Source of the DNA: JBBDWJ01 sp040902925
GTDB lineage: Bacteria; Acidobacteriota; Terriglobia; Bryobacterales; UBA6623
Direction: 5' to 3'
NCBI GenBank assembly: GCA_040902925.1
Contig: JBBDWJ010000204.1
Location: 1 to 21,626 of the forward strand
DNA: 21,626 bases
Shown: positions 8,653-15,678 of the stretch, piece after piece
Position numbering within the stretch: the first letter of the stretch is position 1
Layout: every line of letters begins with the position of its first letter
Notes under the pieces: generated by a model
What the model saw: only the letters and a program-made list of their open reading frames with translations
The model's database searches: none
Told to the model about the DNA's origin: nothing
Translations under genes and position numbers: made by a program

Positions 8653-9864
8653 ATGCAGTCGTTCGTTGATAAGGGGGGCGCAGTAGCACCCGCCATCGCG
8701 GGCGGCAGGCCGCTTTTCGAAAGCCTGCTGCCGATCGTCCAACCCGAGCTGCCGGCCGAGGCGCGGCAAGGCGGGGCGGCGGCAAGGTTCCAAGCGATTC
8801 TGGATTCGGGAATTCTGACCAATAACAAGCGCGTGCAGGCATTTGAGCGCAAGGCCGCCGAGACGCTCGGCGTTGCCGAGTGCGTGGCTGTTTCCTGCTG
8901 CACGTCGGGCCTGATGTTGGTATTGAAGTGCCTTGGGTTGAGCGGCGAGGTGATTCTGCCGAGTTTCACGTTTTTCGCCAGCGGCCATGCGGTTCTGTGG
9001 AATGGCATGGAGCCGGTGCTGGTGGACTGCGACCCCGAGACGTTTTTGATCGACCCGCAGGAAGTCCGCAAAGCGATCACGCCCCGGACGGCGGCGATCA
9101 TGGCGGTACACACTTTCGGCAACCCCGCGCCGGTTGAAGAGTTGGAGCAGATCGCCAAGGAGCATGGACTAGCTCTGCTGGTCGACGCCGCGCACGGATT
9201 TGGCACGCGGATCGACGGCCATGGCATGGGCGGCGGCGGTTCGGCTGAGGTTTTCAGCTTGAGCCCGACGAAGCTGCTGGTGGCCGGCGAAGGCGGATTG
9301 ATCGCCACTAACAATGTGGAGCTGGCCGCCAAGCTGCGCGTAGCGCGCAATTATGGCGACGACGGCGCCTACGATTGCCAGGTGCTGGGGCTCAACGCCC
9401 GCATGACGGAGATTCAAGCGGAACTGGCGCTGATGGGGCTGGAAGATCTTGCCGCCCGTGTCGCCCGCCGCAACGAATTGGCCGCGCTTTACGAGCGGCT
9501 GCTATCCGGTCAGCCCGGGCTGTCTTTCCAGAAGATTCGCGCCGGAGCAACGCCCAGCCGCAAGGATTTTGGCATCGTCATCGACGAAAACGAGTTCGGC
9601 ATCTCGCGCGACCAGCTCTATGAAGCTCTCATGCTCGACAACGTGCAGACGAAGAAGTATTTCTTTCCGCCTCTGCATCGCCAGAAGCTCTACAAGGACT
9701 GCCGGCGGGGATCGATGGTTCACACCGACGCGGTGACGTCCCGGATCTTGAACTTCCCGATCTACTCTTCGTTGTCGAACGAGATGGTGGAAGCCGTCGT
9801 GGAGCGGATTTTACTGATCCGCGAAGCGCTGGCCCCGAAGCTCGCGGGCGTCAGCTCGAGATAG
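8653..9864 (+). CDS. DegT/DnrJ/EryC1/StrS-family PLP aminotransferase
   Basis: A 403-residue aminotransferase-fold protein. It has the phosphate-binding CCTSGLML segment (about 82-89), PSFTFFASGHAV (103-114), the cofactor Asp in VDAAHGFGT (177-185) and the Schiff-base Lys207 in FSLSPTKLLVAGEGG. Family members transfer an amino group from glutamate to a nucleotide-linked keto sugar. Next to a PglC-like sugar transferase it may supply an amino sugar for the repeat unit, in the manner of the PglE-PglC pairing; that pairing is inference. The ATG at 8653 is preceded by GAAAGGA (8637-8643). The frame is open back to 8443, but that part overlaps the sugar transferase and carries no family sequence. 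No dehydratase or reductase partner lies within the window. Confidence 0.9.
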   Translation: MQSFVDKGGAVAPAIAGGRPLFESLLPIVQPELPAEARQGGAAARFQAILDSGILTNNKRVQAFERKAAETLGVAECVAVSCCTSGLMLVLKCLGLSGEVILPSFTFFASGHAVLWNGMEPVLVDCDPETFLIDPQEVRKAITPRTAAIMAVHTFGNPAPVEELEQIAKEHGLALLVDAAHGFGTRIDGHGMGGGGSAEVFSLSPTKLLVAGEGGLIATNNVELAAKLRVARNYGDDGAYDCQVLGLNARMTEIQAELALMGLEDLAARVARRNELAALYERLLSGQPGLSFQKIRAGATPSRKDFGIVIDENEFGISRDQLYEALMLDNVQTKKYFFPPLHRQKLYKDCRRGSMVHTDAVTSRILNFPIYSSLSNEMVEAVVERILLIREALAPKLAGVSSR

Positions 9865-9877
9865 CGGACTGACGGTG

Positions 9878-9923
9878 TCTGCGGCGGCCGCCGAACGATG
9901 TGATAAAGGCGGCGGCCCGCAGA
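9878..9923 (+). terminator. strong GC-rich hairpin, candidate terminator or attenuator
   Basis: TCTGCG (9878-9883) pairs with CGCAGA (9918-9923), and after a two-base bulge GGCCGCC (9886-9892) pairs with GGCGGCC (9911-9917), giving 13 base pairs round an 18-base loop. It begins 13 bases after the aminotransferase stop and ends 63 bases before the WalW-like deacetylase. It lacks a T-run on either strand, so it could be a factor-assisted terminator, an mRNA-stabilising 3' end or a leader structure. Confidence 0.5.
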
Positions 9924-9986
9924 AACCCACACTGACCCTGTAACGAGCCAGCCTTAGCAATGATCAAACCAAGGAGCAATACGACG

Positions 9987-11024
9987 ATGAACGGCGGCAA
10001 GCCGGCTTTCCTGATCACGATGGACACCGAAGGTGACAATCTTTGGTCGAAGCCGGCTTTGCCTACGACCGAGAATTCAAAGTTCTTGCCGCGGTTTCAA
10101 ACGCTGTGCGAGCGTAACGGGCTCAAGCCGACCTGGCTGACCAACTGGGAAATGGCTAACTGCCCGGTGTTCCACGAGTTCGGCCGGGACGTGCAGCGGC
10201 GTAACACGGGGGAGATCGGCATGCATCTGCACGCCTGGGATACGCCGCCGCTTTCACCGCTCACCGCCAACGACAGCAAGCACCACCCTTACTTGTTCGA
10301 ATTTTCCGAGCCTCTGATGCGGGGAAAAATCCGCACCATGACGGAGTTGCTCGAAGAGCGCTTTGAGACCAAGATGGTCAGCCACCGCGCCGGCCGTTGG
10401 GGTTTCACTACGAGCTATGCGCGGCTGCTCGCGGAGTTTGGGTATCGCATCGATTGCTCGGTCACGCCGCACGTCAGTTGGGCCAGTGTAGGAGGCGACC
10501 CGCGGGGATCCGGCGGGCGTGACTTCACTCACTATCCAAGCGTGCCCTATTTCATGGATCTCGATAATATTTGTCTGGAAGGTAACTCCACACTGTTGGA
10601 GGCGCCCATGTCGATCGTGCGAAAATATTCTTTTGCGCAGCCGATAGAGAGCTACGTGCCGCTTGTCAGACGCTACGTGAACCGCGTCTTTCCAGCGGTC
10701 GTTTGGATGCGGCCGACCGGGCGCAATCTGCGTTTCCTTCTCGAAATGCTCGATCAGGCCCGCGCGGAACGCTGGCCCTACGTCGAGTTCATGCTGCACT
10801 CGTCGGAGTTGATGCCCGGGAGTAGCCCGACATTTCGCGACGAGGACAGTATCGAGAAGCTTTACGAAGATATGGAAGCGTTGTTTGAAGCGGCTGGCGC
10901 GCATTTTCAAGGCGCAACCCTAAGTGAGTTTCACGATGCGTGGGTGGCGCAGCGTGGCCGGGGCGGGACGCCGGCCCGGGAACAATGCATGGAGCCCGCT
11001 TCCACAGGGGTCACCGCGAATTAG
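9987..11024 (+). CDS. WalW-like polysaccharide deacetylase (CE4 superfamily)
   Basis: A protein of about 345 residues opening with PAFLITMDTEGDN, the first catalytic motif of the WalW branch of the NodB/CE4 superfamily, with Asp13 and Asp17 flanking Glu15. EIGMHLHAWDTPP (from residue 76) brings the two likely metal His residues (80 and 82), and SHRAGRWGF (132-140) is the motif 3 equivalent. A late LHSSELMPG segment supplies another conserved His. There is no signal peptide or membrane helix. WalW-type genes occur in cell-surface polysaccharide loci. I chose ATG 9987 because AAGGAG (9971-9976) stands ten bases before it and the homology starts right after; ATG 9960 would add nine residues. It is the fourth deacetylase of the window and probably starts its own transcript behind the hairpin. 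Confidence 0.85.
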   Translation: MNGGKPAFLITMDTEGDNLWSKPALPTTENSKFLPRFQTLCERNGLKPTWLTNWEMANCPVFHEFGRDVQRRNTGEIGMHLHAWDTPPLSPLTANDSKHHPYLFEFSEPLMRGKIRTMTELLEERFETKMVSHRAGRWGFTTSYARLLAEFGYRIDCSVTPHVSWASVGGDPRGSGGRDFTHYPSVPYFMDLDNICLEGNSTLLEAPMSIVRKYSFAQPIESYVPLVRRYVNRVFPAVVWMRPTGRNLRFLLEMLDQARAERWPYVEFMLHSSELMPGSSPTFRDEDSIEKLYEDMEALFEAAGAHFQGATLSEFHDAWVAQRGRGGTPAREQCMEPASTGVTAN

Positions 11025-11061
11025 CGAATCCCGAAGCGAGCAACGCCGTGGCGCAGGATGA

Positions 11062-11093
11062 TCAGCCGACTGGAAAATCAACCGGCCGGCTGA
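11062..11093 (+). promoter_or_regulatory. inverted repeat in the leader of the kinase-like gene
   Basis: TCAGCCG (11062-11068) and CGGCTGA (11087-11093) are perfect inverted copies separated by 18 bases, ending 19 bases before the ATG at 11113. It could be an operator half-site pair or a weak RNA hairpin. No T-run follows. Confidence 0.3.
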
Positions 11094-11112
11094 CGCGAGA
11101 CCGAGCAACACG

Positions 11113-12801
11113 ATGAAGAAACGGATAGGACAATATCAGATCGACCGCGAGCTCGAATCCGCGGCCGGGTCCACCGTTTATCTCGCGTTCGATCGTGAGT
11201 CGGGCCGCAACGTCGCTTTGGAGATGGTGCCGGTGAGCGGCTCCGACGAGGCTGAAATTGAGCAGGCTCGCGAGGCCGTCCGGCTTAAAGCGCAACAGGC
11301 GGCGCGGCTGCGTCACTCGCGTATCGCGGAGGCCTACGGCGTCGCCGAAGACGACGCGCTATGGGTGGCTCGCGAGCCCGTCAAGGGCGAAACTCTCGAG
11401 AACCTGTTTTGTACTGACGCCGCGATCTCCAAGCGACTGATCAGCAACATTCTCCACCACACGGCGAGTTGTCTCGATTACGCTCATCAACTGGGCGTGT
11501 ACCACGGCACGCTGTCGCCGTCGGACGTGTTGGTGCAGGAAGATGGCACGTTGAAGATCCTTGGTTTCTGGAGGCCTTGCCTGGCGTCCAGCGGGGATGT
11601 GTCGCCGTTTGATCGAACGCACTACTCCGCTCCCGAACAGATTCGCGGCCTGGTTGCGGCGGCCGGCTCGGATCAATATTCCCTGGCCACCATCGCGCAC
11701 GAGTTGTTGACCGGCATAACGCCGTTTCAGGGGGATGCCATCGCGGTCCGCAATCGGATCGTGCTCGACGCGCCGCCGAATCCGTTCGACGCCAACCCGT
11801 GGATGGGAGAGCCGGCAGCCAGTGTTCTGCTGCGAGCGCTGGACAAGAATCCCACGGCTCGTTTTAGCACTTGCCTGGAATTCGTGCAAGCGCTGAATGA
11901 CGCGCTCGAGGCCACGCCGATCTGGATACTTCCCGACGAATATCATGGCCACGCCGTGCGCACGCCGGGAGGCGCTTCGCCGCGTCAACTGGAGGGCGAA
12001 GTCACCGAGGCGTTGCTGCGCGAAGTGCTGACCGAACGGCCGCGGCCGGCCCGCCGCAGAGACTTCGGAGACCTCGGAAAGTATCTTAAGCCCGCCGGAG
12101 TGGGAGCGCTTGCGGTCGTGCTCGTGCTCTCGTTGTGGGCGCTGTTCTCATCGCCGTCGACGGAAGCGACATTCGCGGAACTGGCTGTGGCAGCCGCCAC
12201 GCCGCCGCCCGCGGTGGTGAACCAGCCGTACTCGTTCTCGCTGCACGCACAGGGCGGTCATGCGCCCTACGAGTGGTCTGTCGTCGACGGAAAACTTCCG
12301 GCAGGGTTGACCTTGGATCAGGCAGGTGTGATCCGCGGACAGTCGGACGAGGCCGGTGTGTACGATTTGCGTGTCCAAGTGAAAGAATCCGGCTCGTCGG
12401 CCGCGGTGACAAAACAGCTCAGCCTTACGGTCAAGCAAGGTCCTCGCATTAAGGCGCCCGATACGTTGGTTGGGGCCACGGTGGGGCGCGATTACTCGCA
12501 TCCCCTGGGTGTTGAGGGCGGTCAACGCCCCTATCGCTGGGCGGTGACCGGCGGTAGCGTTCCGCCGGGAATGAGTTTGAACTCGTTTAGCGGATTCTTA
12601 GGCGGACGTCCCGAAGCAGCAGGGACTTACCGGTTCAGCGTCAGCGTCAGCGATCTGTTTGGAGCCACTTCGACTCGCGATTTTGAATTGACTGTGCAAC
12701 TACCCCCCAGCGGTTTGGCCGAGAGAATCGTGCATGCCACGACTTCTGACTCCGCGCCAAGCGACAGGTCCGCGGCCGGCGACTTAGCCGCCGCGCGATA
12801 G
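11113..12801 (+). CDS. transmembrane Ser/Thr pseudokinase with two putative-Ig repeats
   Basis: A 562-residue protein: kinase fold (about 8-265), linker, one transmembrane helix (about 329-346), then two Ig-like repeats of the putative-Ig/cadherin-like He_PIG type (about 353-440 and 445-530, each with a PYxW core and a P-G-L/M turn). The fold is recognisable from YSAPEQIRG, DQYSLA and a late Arg (ARFSTCLEF), but the catalytic residues are gone: the VAIK Lys is Glu37, the HRD Asp is Thr133 (HGTLSPSD), the catalytic-loop Asn is Asp138 and the DFG Asp is Gly151. Active PknB-like kinases with outer domains sense ligands and signal inwards; this one may only bind and scaffold. It sits between the polysaccharide and NRPS genes, so regulating or localising either is possible. 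The ribosome binding site before ATG 11113 is weak. Confidence 0.85.
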   Translation: MKKRIGQYQIDRELESAAGSTVYLAFDRESGRNVALEMVPVSGSDEAEIEQAREAVRLKAQQAARLRHSRIAEAYGVAEDDALWVAREPVKGETLENLFCTDAAISKRLISNILHHTASCLDYAHQLGVYHGTLSPSDVLVQEDGTLKILGFWRPCLASSGDVSPFDRTHYSAPEQIRGLVAAAGSDQYSLATIAHELLTGITPFQGDAIAVRNRIVLDAPPNPFDANPWMGEPAASVLLRALDKNPTARFSTCLEFVQALNDALEATPIWILPDEYHGHAVRTPGGASPRQLEGEVTEALLREVLTERPRPARRRDFGDLGKYLKPAGVGALAVVLVLSLWALFSSPSTEATFAELAVAAATPPPAVVNQPYSFSLHAQGGHAPYEWSVVDGKLPAGLTLDQAGVIRGQSDEAGVYDLRVQVKESGSSAAVTKQLSLTVKQGPRIKAPDTLVGATVGRDYSHPLGVEGGQRPYRWAVTGGSVPPGMSLNSFSGFLGGRPEAAGTYRFSVSVSDLFGATSTRDFELTVQLPPSGLAERIVHATTSDSAPSDRSAAGDLAAAR

Positions 12802-12844
12802 CCTCTAATTCTCCTCCCCCGCGATCGATAGGAATAGCAGTGTC

Positions 12845-12881
12845 GAGATTCGCAGCCGGTCTGCATCCCCGGCCGCGTCTC
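12845..12881 (+). promoter_or_regulatory. hairpin between pseudokinase and first NRPS gene
   Basis: GAGA (12845-12848) pairs with TCTC (12878-12881), CGC (12851-12853) with GCG (12875-12877) and GCCGG (12855-12859) with CCGGC (12869-12873), leaving a two-base bulge, one mismatch and a nine-base loop. It lies 44 bases after the pseudokinase stop and 22 before the NRPS start. Without a T-run it may be an attenuator or transcript processing element; function is not shown. Confidence 0.4.
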
Positions 12882-12903
12882 CTCGAAAGCGTATTGGAGT
12901 TGC

Positions 12904-15579
12904 ATGCAAAGAGTAATCCATAGTGACACTGCGTCCAACGGCGCGCGCCTGAGCGGTTTCAGCGGCGGAGATCTGGAAACGCGCTATCGCGAGCTGGGTT
13001 CTTTGGAGCACGCCGCGGACTACTGGAAGAGGAAACTGGCCGGCAGGCCGGGACTGTTGGACCTGCCAACCGACAGGCCGCGGCCCGCGCAGCCCGATGG
13101 CCGCCGGGGACGTGAACCCTTCACTCTGCCCGCCGGGCCGCGCTCGCGGCTCGAGAAGCTGGCTAGCGCCGAAAACGCAACGCTTTTCACCGTCTTGTTG
13201 GCCGCCGTGCAGACGCTGCTGCATCGCTACAGCGGGCAAACGGATATCTGCGTCGGCTCGGCTATGGCGCGCCGCCCCGCCGATACCCAGCCGGCGAACA
13301 CGACCGTGCTGCGAGGCGACCTTTCCGGGCAGCCGACTTTCCGCGAACTCGTGCGCCGTTTGCGCAAGGTCGTGCTCGAAGGCCACGCTCAAGCACTGCC
13401 TTACGAGAAGCTTCTGGAAGCGCTCGAAACCGGACCTGAAGGCAGCCGCGAACCGCTGTTTCAGGCAGCCTTGACCGTTGAGAACGGAATGAACTGGCGC
13501 AACGCGCCAACCATCGATGGAGAGCCCTTTGCCGGAGCGGCGGAGTGCGACCTGTATTGGAACGTTGGCGAACGCGGCTCCGAACTGGCCGGCGCGCTGG
13601 AATACAGAACCGACTTGTTCGATCGGCAAACCGCGCGGCGGATCGTCGGAAATCTCGTGACGCTGCTTTCTGCAGCGGTTGCGTCGCCTGATCAGCCGAT
13701 TCACTCTCTCGAATTATTGGCCGCCGCCGAGCACCAACAGGTGCTGGTGGAGTGGAACGAAACCGCGTCGGCGTTTCCGGGTAAATGCATTCACGAGTTA
13801 TTTGAGCAGCACGCCCGAAATTCGCCGGGCTCCCTCGCCGTGGCGTTTGAAGGCAGCAGCCTCAGCTATGGGGAACTGAACGGCCGCTCCGATTGCCTTG
13901 CGCGGCATTTATGCGGGCTTGGCGTCAGGCCCGGCGTGTTGGTGGGCATCTTTGCGGATCGCTCCCTCGAAATGATCGTGGCGGTGCTTGGCATTCTCAA
14001 GGCCGGGGGCGCTTACGTTCCGCTCGACCCGGCCTATCCCAAAGAGCGGCTGGAGTTCATGGCCAAAGATGCCGGCATCAAGGTGCTGCTTACGCAATCG
14101 CACCTGCTGAAAAACCTGCCGGTCGATGCCGCGCATGCTGTCGCTCTCGACGAATTCGATTGGAACCAAAAGCTCTCGGATGTTCGCCTGCCAACGGTCT
14201 CACCCCGGGATCTGGCTTACGTGATCTATACCTCGGGTTCGACAGGCAATCCGAAAGGCGTGGCGATTGAGCATCGAGGCCTGGTGAATACGATCGACGC
14301 CTTCCGCCGGCGGATCGGCTACGGCAAGCAGGATCATCTGTTAGCTATCTCGACGTTGTCGTTCGATATCACCGCGCTTGACATTTATATCCCGCTGACC
14401 AGCGGCTCCGGTTTCACGGTCGTGAGCCGCGAAGCCTCCACCGACGCTCAGGCGCTGACGGAGGCGATCGAGGCCAACGGCGTGACTTACATGCAGGCGA
14501 CGCCCGCGACCTGGCGCATGTTGATGCAGTCGGGCTGGCAGGGCAAGAAAGCCATGGCCGTGTTCAGCGGCGGCGAAAGGCTTCCGCATGATTTGGCCGA
14601 GGAACTGATTCCGAGATTCCGCGCGGTGTGGAACGGTTATGGACCGACCGAGGTCAGCATTTGCAGCACGCTGGCGCAAGTCGAACATGGTGAGGGCTCC
14701 GTGCCGATCGGGCGTCCGCTAGCCAACACCTTGCACTACGTTCTCGACTCGCAGTTGCAGCCGCTTCCTGTTGGCGTTCCGGGAGAGCTTTATATCGGTG
14801 GCGCGGGGCTGGCGCGAGAGTACTTGAACCGGCTCGATCTCACCGCCGACCGCTTCATCATGAATCCGTTTGGCCCGGGACTCGTGTACAAAAGCGGCGA
14901 CCTGGTGCGGTGGCGGGCTGACGGGCAGATCGAATTCCTAGGCCGTACCGATGACCAGGTCAAGCTGCGCGGATACCGCATCGAGCTCGGCGAGATCGAG
15001 TCTGTTCTGCAACGGCATCCGGCTGTGACGGCGGTCTGCGCCACGATTCGTGAAGATACGCCGGGGGATCCCTACATCGCCGCATACTACGTAGCCGCGC
15101 CGGGTAGTGGAAGGCTGGACCGCGAATTGCGCGAGCTGCTTCGGCAGCGGGTTCCTGTTTACATGGTGGCCTCGCGCTACATGCGGCTGGAGCAGTTTCC
15201 GCTTACTCCAAACGGCAAGATCAACCGCCGCGCATTGCCCGCGCCACCCGCTCAGGACTTGACCCAGCCTACGGCAGCCGCTTCGCTCACCCCCATGCAA
15301 AAGCGGCTTGCCGAGGTTTGGGAACAGGTGCTGGGTATTGCGGGCGTCCAGGCCCAAGACAATTTCTACGAATTGGGCGGACATTCTTTGCTGGCGACTG
15401 AGGTCGTCCAACACATGGAAAAGCGCACCGGAATTCGTATTCAGCCGGCCGTGTTGGTGTTCCAGTCGTTGGGGCAGGTAGCGGCGCGGTACGAGCGGAG
15501 CACGAGCCCGGTGCGGCCAGAGGCGCGCAGGCATTGGGCGCAGCGGTTAGCCGATGCGGTGAAGCTGCTGGGAATCTGA
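12904..15579 (+). CDS. nonribosomal peptide synthetase module: truncated condensation domain, adenylation, carrier (Cdel-A-PCP)
   Basis: An 891-residue protein. Residues about 25-280 match only the C-terminal half of a condensation domain (from DYWKRKLAG on); the half with HHxxxDG is missing and the IGxFxN motif is also deleted. The adenylation domain (about 295-780) has TSGSTGNPKG (443-452), YGPTE (579-583), SGDLVRW (664-670) and the catalytic Lys772 in PNGK. Specificity positions by GrsA alignment read D488, I489, L492, Q531, F554, G556, G578, I586, C587, closest among codes I recall to glycine. A carrier domain follows with GGHSLL (825-830, phosphopantetheine Ser828). It activates an amino acid and loads it on its own carrier, acting as a starter. 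GGAG at 12896-12899 supports ATG 12904. The C-terminal tail shares WxQRLA with the next protein. Confidence 0.9.
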   Translation: MQRVIHSDTASNGARLSGFSGGDLETRYRELGSLEHAADYWKRKLAGRPGLLDLPTDRPRPAQPDGRRGREPFTLPAGPRSRLEKLASAENATLFTVLLAAVQTLLHRYSGQTDICVGSAMARRPADTQPANTTVLRGDLSGQPTFRELVRRLRKVVLEGHAQALPYEKLLEALETGPEGSREPLFQAALTVENGMNWRNAPTIDGEPFAGAAECDLYWNVGERGSELAGALEYRTDLFDRQTARRIVGNLVTLLSAAVASPDQPIHSLELLAAAEHQQVLVEWNETASAFPGKCIHELFEQHARNSPGSLAVAFEGSSLSYGELNGRSDCLARHLCGLGVRPGVLVGIFADRSLEMIVAVLGILKAGGAYVPLDPAYPKERLEFMAKDAGIKVLLTQSHLLKNLPVDAAHAVALDEFDWNQKLSDVRLPTVSPRDLAYVIYTSGSTGNPKGVAIEHRGLVNTIDAFRRRIGYGKQDHLLAISTLSFDITALDIYIPLTSGSGFTVVSREASTDAQALTEAIEANGVTYMQATPATWRMLMQSGWQGKKAMAVFSGGERLPHDLAEELIPRFRAVWNGYGPTEVSICSTLAQVEHGEGSVPIGRPLANTLHYVLDSQLQPLPVGVPGELYIGGAGLAREYLNRLDLTADRFIMNPFGPGLVYKSGDLVRWRADGQIEFLGRTDDQVKLRGYRIELGEIESVLQRHPAVTAVCATIREDTPGDPYIAAYYVAAPGSGRLDRELRELLRQRVPVYMVASRYMRLEQFPLTPNGKINRRALPAPPAQDLTQPTAAASLTPMQKRLAEVWEQVLGIAGVQAQDNFYELGGHSLLATEVVQHMEKRTGIRIQPAVLVFQSLGQVAARYERSTSPVRPEARRHWAQRLADAVKLLGI

Positions 15580-15604
15580 CTAGGGGACGTTTCCGTCAGC
15601 GCGC

Positions 15605-15614
15605 CTTCGCGAAG
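15605..15614. repeat. perfect 10-base palindrome between the NRPS genes
   Basis: CTTCGCGAAG is its own reverse complement. It is enclosed by TCAGCG (15596-15601) and CGCTGA (15635-15640), a second inverted pair. This 99-base spacer holds no gene; the palindrome could be an operator or chance in GC-rich DNA. Confidence 0.4.
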
Positions 15615-15678
15615 AGCGGAGTGTAGCGTTGGCACGCTGAGGCTATTAGGGGGAGTTATTCAAAGGCGAAGCATACTC

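Noticed and set aside
7683..9350. Long minus-strand open frame opposite the sugar transferase and aminotransferase
   Set aside because: It lies antisense to two genes with clear family motifs, has low-complexity Arg/Ser/Pro-rich sequence and no recognisable domain; long antisense frames are expected in GC-rich codon-biased DNA.
11113..11907. Active Ser/Thr kinase of the PknB type
   Set aside because: All main catalytic residues are replaced, so it is described as a pseudokinase.
12904..13700. Complete condensation domain in the first NRPS
   Set aside because: No HHxxxDG motif in any upstream frame and the IGxFxN segment is missing.
12805..13704. Minus-strand open frame opposite the first NRPS gene
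   Set aside because: Shadow of the NRPS coding strand; considered as a possible gene in the spacer but it has no motif and mostly overlaps the C-domain remnant.
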